From assembly GCF_039522935.1 (NCBI RefSeq), contig NZ_BAAAEI010000015.1:62001-126000 (forward strand): DNA of 64,000 nucleotides, read 5' to 3'. The notes beneath the pieces were generated by a model. The model saw nothing but the letters and a program-made list of their open reading frames with translations, was not told where the DNA came from and did no database searches. Positions 1 to 6,276 of this stretch are shown piece by piece (within the stretch, counting starts at the first letter, position 1; each line of letters starts with the position of its first letter). Source of the stretch: Bowmanella denitrificans. GTDB lineage: Bacteria > Pseudomonadota > Gammaproteobacteria > Enterobacterales > Alteromonadaceae. Position numbers and translations under genes: made by a program.

Positions 1-216
<216 letters not shown>

Positions 217-236
217 ATAAAGCAGCTTGGGCCGCG

Positions 237-524
237 TCAGGCTGCAACAAGCTTCTTCACATTAAGCTCTTTGCGATGCTGTTCGGCATGCCAAAGTTGA
301 TATTGAGACTGCTGAATTAACCAGCTTTCTGCCGAGGTATCGAAAGCGATAGAAAGCCGGACCGCCATTTCTGGGCTGATGCCAGCCTTGCCATTCAACA
401 CGGCACTCAGCGTTTTACGGCTAACACCTAATGCCTCTGCTGCGGCAGTAACAGAAAGGCCAAGAGGCTCAAGACAAAGCTCTCGCAATACTTCACCTGG
501 GTGCGGCGGGTTGTGCATTAACAT
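237..524 (-). CDS. higA: HigA-type antitoxin, HTH XRE family
   Basis: This is a 95-residue DNA-binding antitoxin that would neutralise HigB and repress its own operon. The N-terminus has the family signature HNPPHPGEVLRE, followed by a helix-turn-helix at about residues 23-48 (AAAEALGVSRKTLSAVLNG). It lies 10 bases downstream of higB on the same strand. Toxin-first order is typical of higBA, unlike most toxin-antitoxin pairs. The ATG at 524 is preceded by a GAGG ribosome site eight bases upstream. Length and motif fit the HigA family well. Function is inferred from family and pairing. Confidence 0.93.
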   Translation of the reverse strand: MLMHNPPHPGEVLRELCLEPLGLSVTAAAEALGVSRKTLSAVLNGKAGISPEMAVRLSIAFDTSAESWLIQQSQYQLWHAEQHRKELNVKKLVAA

Positions 525-534
525 TGGTGGTACC

Positions 535-813
535 TCAGTGATAATCTTCGTAGTTCACGATCTCGGCATCTCCGTCTTCGAACCTAAAGGTCACCCGCCA
601 GTTACCACTGACAGTTACTGACCAGATTCCGGCACGATTACCAGAAAGTTCGTGCAAGCGAAGACCGGGTAAGTCCATATCTTTAGCGTTCAACGCTGCA
701 TTCAACCTACCGAGAATCAGTCGAAGTCTCCTTTCGTGAGCGGCCTGAATCCCTGCAGTGCTGCCGGACTTGAAGAATTTTGCCAAGCCCTTGTGTTTGA
801 AACTTCGAATCAT
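535..813 (-). CDS. higB: HigB-type toxin, RelE superfamily mRNA interferase
   Basis: This 92-residue protein matches the compact HigB toxins, which cleave mRNA on the ribosome. It begins with the family-typical MIRSFKHKGLAKFF and continues through GIQAAHERRLRLIL to WRVTFRFEDGDAEIVNYEDYH. That C-terminal strand set is where RelE-fold toxins carry basic and aromatic catalytic residues. The start is fixed by the conserved N-terminus. A strong promoter (820-848) sits so close that the transcript may be leaderless. The module is bracketed by palindromic repeats at 1-216 and 951-1155. No damage is seen. Confidence 0.93.
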   Translation of the reverse strand: MIRSFKHKGLAKFFKSGSTAGIQAAHERRLRLILGRLNAALNAKDMDLPGLRLHELSGNRAGIWSVTVSGNWRVTFRFEDGDAEIVNYEDYH

Positions 814-819
814 ACCTTG

Positions 820-848
820 AATGTACCCTGTAACGTATCAGGTGTCAA
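820..848 (-). promoter_or_regulatory. predicted higBA promoter
   Basis: On the minus strand there is a consensus -35 TTGACA (848-843), a spacer of exactly 17 bases, and a good -10 TACATT (825-820). The first base of the higB ATG (813) lies seven bases after the -10 element, where transcription would normally start. No separate ribosome-binding site fits before the ATG, so higB may be read from a leaderless mRNA. Confidence 0.65.
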
Positions 849-950
849 AGCGGCCAGGACCGCTTAGGGGAGAGCTTGCTGACTTATTCTGGTTATTTCT
901 GCTATACCAACAACGGACGTTTAATTTGGTCCTGACCGTTTAAACAATAA

Positions 951-1155
951 TTCACCGCAGAGGCGCAGAGAACTCTTAGTTTTCAATAGCTTATACGTTG
1001 GGCTTCTATGCCTCTGCGGTGAAGATTTATCTGCGCAAAAGTATAAAAACCACAGAGGCACAGAGAACACGGAGTGAACTAGCGTCTATTTGAGGTTTTG
1101 TTTTCTCTGTGACCTCTGCGTCTCTGCGGTGACAACGCATCTTTGCAGAAGGTTC
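951..1155. repeat. two further copies of the long palindromic repeat
   Basis: The first unit (951-1023) has perfect 14-base arms, TTCACCGCAGAGGC and GCCTCTGCGGTGAA, around a 45-base loop. The second (about 1050-1155) is nearly identical to the copy at 1-102, including the spacer and the tail GACAACGCATCTTTGC. The higBA module therefore sits between like-oriented copies, and the yefM operon starts directly after this block. The minus-strand frame at 1027-1278 is repeat-derived. Confidence 0.85.
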
Positions 1156-1205
1156 GTGATAGAAAAAGTGAGCCACCGAAATGAAGTACAGCAAAGACTC
1201 ATCTG

Positions 1206-1259
1206 TTGACAAAGTGATTTGACCCGACCAATATACGTACAGATTCATGTACATGTACA
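1206..1259 (+). promoter_or_regulatory. yefM-yoeB promoter and operator
   Basis: A consensus -35 TTGACA occupies 1206-1211, with a weak -10 (CAATAT, 1229-1234) after 17 bases. Just downstream is the perfect palindrome TGTACATGTACA (1248-1259), preceded by CGTACA at 1236-1241. Paired TGTACA cores upstream of the antitoxin gene are the known operator type for YefM-YoeB autorepression. The palindrome ends eight bases before the yefM ATG. Confidence 0.75.
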
Positions 1260-1267
1260 GGTTACAT

Positions 1268-1519
1268 ATGAATAGCATCAGCTATACAACTGCCCGTAGC
1301 AATCTTGCTAAAACAATGGAGCAAGTTTGTGCCGACCACGCCCCCATAGCCATTACCCGCAAAGGTGAAGGCGCAGTGGTAATGATCTCGATGGAAGACT
1401 ACCAAGCGCTTGAAGAAACCGCTTACCTTCTTAGAAGCCCCAAGAATGCACGCCGTTTAATTGAGTCTGTCGCAGAATTGGAACAAGGCAATGGTAAAGA
1501 AAGGGCACTTTCTGAGTGA
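1268..1519 (+). CDS. yefM: YefM antitoxin, Phd/YefM family
   Basis: This 83-residue antitoxin should bind and neutralise YoeB and, with it, repress the operon through the TGTACA operator just upstream. It starts MNSISYTTARSNLAKTMEQV, the usual Phd/YefM opening, and continues ITRKGEGAVVMISMEDYQALEETAYLL, the conserved family core, with an acidic, helical C-terminus that would wrap the toxin. A longer frame opens at 1247, but that start lies inside the operator palindrome, so 1268 is preferred. Its stop overlaps the GTG start of yoeB, which implies translational coupling. Confidence 0.94.
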   Translation: MNSISYTTARSNLAKTMEQVCADHAPIAITRKGEGAVVMISMEDYQALEETAYLLRSPKNARRLIESVAELEQGNGKERALSE

Positions 1520-1770
1520 AGCTAATTTTTGCCGAGCACGCATGGGAAGACTACCTATATTGGCAAAAAACCGACAAGCAAATAGTCAAACGGATCAACC
1601 TGCTGATAAAGGAAATATCCCGAGACCCCTTTGAGGGAATTGGCAAGCCCGAACCACTAAAACATGCCCTGTCAGGCTATTGGTCGCGCAGAATTAATGA
1701 TGAACATAGAATAGTTTATAAAGCCCAGGATGATTCTATTTTAATTGCCCAGCTTCGTTATCATTACTGA
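1516..1770 (+). CDS. yoeB: YoeB toxin, ribosome-dependent mRNA interferase
   Basis: This 84-residue toxin of the RelE/YoeB family cleaves mRNA in the ribosomal A site. The residues known to matter in E. coli YoeB sit at the same positions: Glu46 (GIGKPE), Arg65 (NDEHR) and His83 in the terminal RYHY. It starts at GTG 1516, overlapping the yefM stop codon, the standard antitoxin-first arrangement. Length is exactly that of the family and no damage is visible, so it is probably active. Confidence 0.96.
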   Translation: MKLIFAEHAWEDYLYWQKTDKQIVKRINLLIKEISRDPFEGIGKPEPLKHALSGYWSRRINDEHRIVYKAQDDSILIAQLRYHY

Positions 1771-1778
1771 AGCCAGGC

Positions 1779-1964
1779 TTAGAAAAAATCATCATTCTTT
1801 TTCACCCAATAATAAATGGGGATAGCTGATATTATTAAGATTGATGTTAGTATTATCGCTTTCCCTGCATCTACTTGTTCTAATTCACCAATAACAAAGA
1901 AGAATCCGATCATAAAAACCGAATAAACAGACCATATACTCCAAAAAGCTGTTTTCTTACTCAT
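1779..1964 (-). CDS. small two-helix membrane protein of unknown function
   Basis: A 61-residue protein not recognised by family. It has two hydrophobic segments, about residues 7-26 (FWSIWSVYSVFMIGFFFVIG) and 34-53 (GKAIILTSILIISAIPIYYW), with a short acidic loop between and a charged KKNDDFF tail. The ATG has a good AAAAGGA site ten bases upstream, which supports real translation. Base composition is AT-rich compared with the rest of the window, like its two upstream neighbours. It converges with yoeB, with only eight bases between the stops. Confidence 0.6.
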   Translation of the reverse strand: MSKKTAFWSIWSVYSVFMIGFFFVIGELEQVDAGKAIILTSILIISAIPIYYWVKKNDDFF

Positions 1965-2036
1965 AACAATCCTTTTTATAAGACGTGTTCTTTCTTAATT
2001 AAACATTTAAACACTGCAAACTAAACCAAATATTTA

Positions 2037-2495
2037 TTAGTTCGTTGTAATTTTTTTGTTTGCAGAAATTCTCACTCTATACATATGAGGTTCGCCTTCT
2101 TGATAGTGCCATACAGCAAAAACAGCAATTTCATTTTCCCGTTTTCTCCCAGCAACCACAAACCTCTGGCCAATTTCGGTAGGCCAATATTGGTCTTCTT
2201 CAAACCAGGGTAAACCATTGATGCCGCATTGCGGTGTTAGTGTGGCATCAATAAAGGTTGAATGGTTTCCTTTGATTCCTTCTTGTACTTCAAACACAAA
2301 ACCTGTGTAACCTTTCACAAGGTCTGCTTGCCCTGGTTGACGGTATAACCTAACCACTTTTCCAACAAAGACCAACTCTGCTTCTTCAACGGCTAGGAGA
2401 AACTTGTCCTCAGCGGACCATCCCTCAAGATAGTTTTGTGAGCAAGCCCATCCCAATTCGCAGATAAACAATAGAAGGAGTAACAGGTGCCGCAT
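2037..2495 (-). CDS. secreted protein of unknown function, possibly NTR/TIMP-like
   Basis: A 152-residue protein with a cleavable signal sequence (MRHLLLLLLFICELGWACS; Cys18 could be a lipid site, though the lipobox is poor). The mature part reads AEDKFLLAVEEAELVFVGKV, then FEVQEGIKG and a Cys-containing segment, a pattern seen in small secreted beta-barrel (NTR/TIMP-like) proteins. That resemblance is weak and I do not assign a function. The start lies nine bases after the attC-like structure at 2503-2591 and has no clear ribosome site, as is common for integron-cassette genes. Confidence 0.6.
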   Translation of the reverse strand: MRHLLLLLLFICELGWACSQNYLEGWSAEDKFLLAVEEAELVFVGKVVRLYRQPGQADLVKGYTGFVFEVQEGIKGNHSTFIDATLTPQCGINGLPWFEEDQYWPTEIGQRFVVAGRKRENEIAVFAVWHYQEGEPHMYRVRISANKKITTN

Positions 2496-2502
2496 GGTGA
2501 TC

Positions 2503-2591
2503 TGCTAACGTCTGCCTTCAGCCGACCGCTTGGAGCGAATGACCGAAGGGAAGTAGCGGAAAGTGGGTCGGCTGCAAGGCATTGTTATGCA
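2503..2591 (-). other. attC-like recombination site (possible integron cassette junction)
   Basis: Between two minus-strand genes lies an 89-base imperfect palindrome. On the plus strand, CAGCCGACC (2519-2527) pairs with GGTCGGCTG (2566-2574), TGCCTT (2513-2518) pairs with AAGGCA (2576-2581) with one unpaired base at 2575, and the outer GCTAAC (2504-2509) faces GTTATGC (2584-2590). Two paired boxes, an unpaired base, and AAC/GTT ends are attC hallmarks. The site begins at the stop of one gene and ends nine bases before the next start, as in cassette arrays. The outer boxes do not match the RYYYAAC/GTTRRRY consensus perfectly, and no second site or integrase is visible. Confidence 0.55.
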
Positions 2592-3370
2592 ACAACACCC
2601 AAGAGAACCAGCAGTTTCTTTGCAGATGAAGAAATGCTCTCGATAGATTTAAGAGATTCCGCGTAAGATTTTAATAGTGACTTTTTCGGTTTTTCCTTTT
2701 TTGCTTCTTCGGTGGCAGCTTCGATTTGCTCGTTAACTTCCTGCTTTTGAGCAGGACTAATGCTTGAGTCATTATCCACTACCGAACGCATATCTCGCAG
2801 CAGTTCAACTAGAGCCTTGGATTCTGACTGATGATTTAATTGCAGCGTGTTATTTCCAGATCCGATGGCTAGGTTTGAGTTACTAACACCACCCTCTATC
2901 TTTGTAATATTCGTATCATTTCCCATAAGCATTACCTCCTGAGCCATTACGTTTACAATTTGTTGAATTTTTGCCGCTTCACTTAATTCAAGCTCTCCGG
3001 TTTTCAGGTCACTTCGAATGTATGGCTCGTCTGAAATTGCCACCCGAAACTCTGCTTCAACACCTAAACTCCGAAATTCTTCCGACCCTAACATTGAAAG
3101 AATAAAGCGCTGAGCTTCAGCTGCTGTTCGAGCTTTAACAGCGAACGATATTTTTGTGCAGCCATACCCGCCACCTACAGCTACGAGCTGTATTCGAAAT
3201 TGCTCAGAGATCATACTCTGAAACCAACGAATACGTTGATAATCCGAGCGATTGAAAGTTCTAAACGAAATCAGACGGACAACAGGCCAATGAGTGTGAC
3301 TGACGGGCAATGATTCCTTTCTTTCCACCGCAAGTAGTATTTCTTCTAACTTATCCAAGCTAAGGGCCAC
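2585..3370 (-). CDS. uncharacterised 261-residue protein with hydrophobic C-terminus
   Basis: I do not recognise the family. Residues 1-120 look like an alpha/beta domain (VVRLISFRTFNRSDYQRIRW, then ISFAVKARTAAEAQRFILSM). Residues about 150-185 are rich in Asn, Gly and Ser (GNDTNITKIEGGVSNSNLAI), like short beta-repeat linkers in some effector-associated proteins. Residues 190-235 are helical and charged, and the last 15 are hydrophobic (SAKKLLVLLGVVA), a possible membrane anchor. It starts at GTG 3370 with a weak ribosome site and ends at the attC-like structure. A bacterial conflict-system role is possible but unproven. Confidence 0.6.
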   Translation of the reverse strand: MALSLDKLEEILLAVERKESLPVSHTHWPVVRLISFRTFNRSDYQRIRWFQSMISEQFRIQLVAVGGGYGCTKISFAVKARTAAEAQRFILSMLGSEEFRSLGVEAEFRVAISDEPYIRSDLKTGELELSEAAKIQQIVNVMAQEVMLMGNDTNITKIEGGVSNSNLAIGSGNNTLQLNHQSESKALVELLRDMRSVVDNDSSISPAQKQEVNEQIEAATEEAKKEKPKKSLLKSYAESLKSIESISSSAKKLLVLLGVVA

Positions 3371-3974
3371 CCATTAGTTGTTTCTTGTCATAACAGTTTA
3401 ATAGACGGCGCTTCGCCGCACTTTTACATGTTCATTTTTTAGCATGCCTATAAGCCTTTGCCTAGCATGAGTTTTTTTAGGTTTCACCAAGATAGTGCCG
3501 GGGAAAGACGGACTTGTTCCGTACCATTGCTGTTATACGGCTTTGCATCTGAAACTTTATCAACACACAGTTTAAAGTCGTTATCACAAGGTGGCACATG
3601 CGCCGCAATCCTCGCACTTGCGATAGTCAAAAATTCGCAGGTTTTATGTAGCACATGTTTTTCTCAAACAGATCGATGATGCCCTTAAGCGGCCCGAGCC
3701 GCTTTATCCCCCGCTTAAAATTCCCGGTCGGTTCAGGGCGCTGCTAAAAGGCGGGCAATTTGCTGGGAGAAAATTGAGTGGAAGACGCGTCTGGGATGGC
3801 ATCGCCCGGAATTTGCGAGAGCGCGCAGCAAATTCAGATGCCATCGAGAGGGCAGAGGATGCCCGAAGTGGACTTTTGATTGAAGGCAGGAAGCCGTAAA
3901 TCAAAACGTTTTCACGACCGCCTTTTAGTAGTGCCCTGAGCTGACGTAGTTGGGAATCCAGCGGGCGCGCTTTG

Positions 3975-4000
3975 AAAGCCACGTCCCTGTGGCTTTTCCT
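3975..4000 (+). terminator. possible rho-independent terminator
   Basis: AAAGCCAC (3975-3982) pairs with GTGGCTTT (3989-3996) around a six-base loop, followed by TTCCTT. It has terminator shape but no gene ends just before it, so it may be part of a repeat or relic. Confidence 0.35.
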
Positions 4001-4090
4001 TCGGACCAGCATAAAGCTGTCCCAAATTTTTCCTGAAAATTTGGTCTTTGCGTCTCGTTTCTTTACCGCGCAGTAAAGACAATCTGGTCT

Positions 4091-4439
4091 GGAACCAGAT
4101 GAAACAGCTTTCGCTGGCCCGTAGGGCAACAGGCAGGACGTCTGTTGTAAATGGGACTGGCGTGCCATGGAGGGCACGTCATAAAAGACAAGGAGGTCAT
4201 GTATCAAGCATTTTACAGGCAATTATTTCTTTATCACGAAAAGGCCCAAACCGGCCTTCGGCCGATCTTAGAATACCTCTCACAGTGACGCGGAGGCGCA
4301 GAGAAAAGCGCGCGGAGGTATATACTGCTTCAGTTGCTCTGAGCTCTCAGCGACTCAGCGAGAAAGGCTTCTTCGTGGTGAAACAGATTTTTTACCTGTA
4401 GTGGTATCAGGAACCAGATGAAACAGCTCTCGCTGGCCC
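4091..4439 (+). repeat. 30-base direct repeat, two copies
   Basis: GGAACCAGATGAAACAGCT, one variable base, then TCGCTGGCCC occurs at 4091-4120 and 4410-4439, with a single difference over 30 bases. The first copy overlaps the ATCTGGT/ACCAGAT hairpin. Purpose unknown. Confidence 0.7.
4250..4392 (+). repeat. diverged copy of the local repeat family
   Basis: The order GGCCTTCGGCCGATC, GAATACCTCTC, GACGCGGAGGCGCAGAGAA, CTCAGCGAGAAAGGCTTC, TTCGTGGTGAA follows the better-preserved tandem units at 5739-6270, with internal deletions and substitutions. Confidence 0.65.
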
Positions 4440-4525
4440 AAAGGCAAAGCCAAGCGCACCAAAGTACGCCCGGCTTGCCCGCCAAGTGATAGAACGATCA
4501 CTCAGCACTACCTAAACAAAAAAAC

Positions 4526-4909
4526 TCACTTAAGCCGACGCGGCACCCCATCAGACTGATACATAGATATCTGATGATTATCCGGGTCAGCAATTTCAGC
4601 AGACCAGCCACCAGGTGCATGACTCACCGGCGTGACGATAGTGACACCTTTTTCCGACAGAGCGGCGACCATATCATCAATGCCACCATCGGGCAGGTCA
4701 AACACAATAATGGGGCTGTTGCCTGGTCGCGACTCCTGTTTAAAAAACAGCAGTTCCACCTCATTGGCAGTTTTAGCTAATAGCCAATCACCGTCTTCCC
4801 CTTCCATTCTCTGAATGTCCAGCCCCAACGCGTCGCGGTAAAACGCTTCGGTCTTTTCAATGTCGTTTACGTAATAACAGATAGCGCCAATTTTACTTTG
4901 ACTAAACAT
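4526..4909 (-). CDS. VOC-family (glyoxalase/bleomycin-resistance-like) protein
   Basis: A 127-residue single-module protein of the vicinal-oxygen-chelate fold. Such proteins are metal-dependent lyases or dioxygenases, or small-molecule binding proteins. The sequence has the two beta-alpha-beta halves: IGAICYYVNDIEKTEAFYRDALGL near the N-terminus and GGWSAEIADPDNHQISMYQS near the C-terminus. The terminal DPDNHQ(I)S motif is typical of the family; a Glu for metal binding is not obvious, so it may only bind ligand. Its ATG overlaps the last eight bases of the sigma factor gene upstream, so the two are translationally coupled. Confidence 0.88.
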   Translation of the reverse strand: MFSQSKIGAICYYVNDIEKTEAFYRDALGLDIQRMEGEDGDWLLAKTANEVELLFFKQESRPGNSPIIVFDLPDGGIDDMVAALSEKGVTIVTPVSHAPGGWSAEIADPDNHQISMYQSDGVPRRLK

Positions 4910-5549
4910 TGTCTTTTTCCTCTTTTTGGGTTGATATCACCCTATGTTGCCGCGCAGGGCCATTTTGTGAGCCAAGCATAAAAAGATGTCCGTCCGGATC
5001 ATGACTGGCTAGTGTGACATGTTGCCGACCAGGCAGTTTGAGCAATGCCTGGCGTATCCGGCCAAACGCCAACCCGCTTTTTAAACCTTTAAGTTCCAAT
5101 ACATGGCTGCCGTCGAACAGACGCCAGCGCCGTTTAATCTGCACAATACGTTGGCGCAGTGCCGCATCGGACAATCGCAGAAGCCAGGCAATTTCAGCCT
5201 TGGTGTGCCCGGTCAAGGCCAGCAGCGCGGTCGTTTTAAGGCTTGCAGGTAAGGTGTTAACAAAGCACGTGGTGGATACCTCGCTCTGTGTTTGGACATC
5301 GCCCAAATAGGCAAAGGAGGCTTCCCGCTTTCGTCGTCTTATTGCCGTTCTGGCACAAAAGGCAGACTGATTGCGAATAGCGCCCATTAACCAACGGCGG
5401 TTATCCACACAAGACATATCCGTTCGGCCTGTCTCGACCGCCGCGAGCAGCGCGGTCTGAAGCAGATCCTCGGCTTCATCGGCATGCCAAGCCAGCTTAT
5501 GGGCATAGCCCAGAAGTTCGCTGTAGTATTTATTTTTTGTTATCACCAA
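4902..5549 (-). CDS. ECF-type RNA polymerase sigma factor
   Basis: A 215-residue sigma-70-family protein. Region 2 is at about residues 8-72 (YSELLGYAHKLAWHADEAED, then RRWLMGAIRNQSAFCARTAI) and region 4 at about 98-142 (ALLALTGHTKAEIAWLLRLS, then ALRQRIVQIKRRW), a clear helix-turn-helix. An unusual C-terminal extension (150-215) follows, containing HVTLASHDPDGHLFMLGS. No anti-sigma gene is adjacent; the partner gene is a VOC protein, which overlaps it by eight bases. The start could be TTG 5549 or GTG 5546. Family placement is firm; target promoters are unknown. Confidence 0.85.
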   Translation of the reverse strand: MVITKNKYYSELLGYAHKLAWHADEAEDLLQTALLAAVETGRTDMSCVDNRRWLMGAIRNQSAFCARTAIRRRKREASFAYLGDVQTQSEVSTTCFVNTLPASLKTTALLALTGHTKAEIAWLLRLSDAALRQRIVQIKRRWRLFDGSHVLELKGLKSGLAFGRIRQALLKLPGRQHVTLASHDPDGHLFMLGSQNGPARQHRVISTQKEEKDNV

Positions 5550-5738
5550 TGATATGCCCCAATCTCAGGGTACTGCCAAGCATAGCCAGTATTGAGAAGC
5601 ACTGTCCTTGTCTGTTGTGGTATTAGAAACCGTTTTATCCCAGTGACGCAAGCCAGTTCTCAGTTCGCAACCCCGGCACCCGCTCAAATTCACTGAGGTT
5701 ACCAGCCATAAATATCAAGCACGAACCACACGAACTGG

Positions 5739-6026
5739 CCTTTGGCCGATACCTGAATACTTCTCGCTGAGACGCTAAGGCGCAAGGAACAGCGCGCAGA
5801 GTATTTAGCCCCATCAACCACTCCGTGTTCTCTGTGCCTCTGTGGCTTTTAATCTTTCTGCGCAAATGGATAGTCACCACTGAGGCATAAAAGCCCAGCA
5901 CATAAGCTATCGAACACTTTGCGTTCTTTGCTCCTTAGCGGCTCTGCGAGAAAGTCCCCTGTATTTCGTGCCTTTCGTGGTAGAAATAAGAAGCAGATCA
6001 CGAACTACACGAAAAGCACGGACTAG
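5739..6026 (+). repeat. tandem repeat unit 1 (288-bp period)
   Basis: The unit starts CCTTTGGCCGATACCTGAAT and contains ACTTCTCGCTGAGACGC, ATTTAGCCCCATCAACCACT, TCTCTGTGCCTC, CACTGAGGCA, AAGCTATCGAACACTTTGCG and CGTGCCTTTCGTGGT in that order. The same order follows 288 bases later. Its middle part belongs to the palindromic family found at 1-216. Confidence 0.85.
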
Positions 6027-6270
6027 CCTTTGGCCGATACCTGAATACTTCTCGCTGAGACGCAAAGGCGCAAAGAACAGCACGCAGAGCATTTAGCCCC
6101 ATCAACCACTCCGTGATCTCTGTGCCTCCGTGGTTTTTATACTTTTGCGCAGATAAATCTTCACCACTGAGGCACAAAAGCCCAGCATATAAGCTATCGA
6201 ACACTTTGCGTTCTTTGCTCCTCAGCGGCTCTGCGATAATGACTTTCGTGCCTTTCGTGGTGAAAAAATT
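6027..6270 (+). repeat. tandem repeat unit 2
   Basis: Repeats the motifs of unit 1 in the same order with scattered base changes and a deletion near its end, where GCGATAATGACTTTCGTGCC replaces a longer stretch. It ends seven bases before the stop of the hydrolase gene on the minus strand. Confidence 0.85.
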
Positions 6271-6276
6271 GAATGA

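Larger units (their letters stand above)
3371..4525. other. long gene-free stretch rich in hairpins and repeat fragments
   Basis: No convincing gene is seen in 1,155 bases. Several short perfect hairpins occur: CGGCG/CGCCG at 3406-3418, AAGCGGC/GCCGCTT at 3687-3704, AAAGCCAC/GTGGCTTT at 3975-3996, CCAAATTTT/AAAATTTGG at 4022-4044, ATCTGGT/ACCAGAT at 4082-4100 and CGTGCC/GGCACG at 4161-4178. A 30-base segment is repeated (4091-4120 and 4410-4439), and 4250-4392 is a diverged copy of the local repeat family. Open frames at 3458-3679 and 3704-4222 resemble no protein and run through these hairpins. Confidence 0.7.
5550..6276. other. gene-free stretch filled with tandem repeat units
   Basis: Apart from the first 190 bases, this stretch consists of two tandem units of the local repeat family (5739-6026 and 6027-6270). 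Open frames here on both strands (for example 5635-5901, 5907-6092, 5998-6204) translate the repeat and encode no recognisable protein. Confidence 0.8.

Noticed and set aside
1027..1278. 83-residue minus-strand open frame
   Set aside because: It lies in the palindromic repeat and crosses the yefM operator; its protein looks like repeat translation (DAEVTEKTKPQIDAS).
3375..3430. Possible second attC site upstream of the 261-residue gene
   Set aside because: CATAACA and CGGCG/CGCCG are present, but no nested pair of long complementary boxes was found.
3458..3679. 73-residue plus-strand open frame
   Set aside because: No recognisable domain and no ribosome site; the surrounding region is repeat and hairpin material.
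3704..4222. 172-residue minus-strand open frame
   Set aside because: Spans several hairpins and repeat fragments; low-complexity composition without any domain-like pattern.
4199..4288. 29-codon frame with a perfect AAGGAGG ribosome site
   Set aside because: It starts in unique sequence but runs into the repeat family at 4250; no family is recognised, and the Shine-Dalgarno sequence lies only two bases from the ATG.
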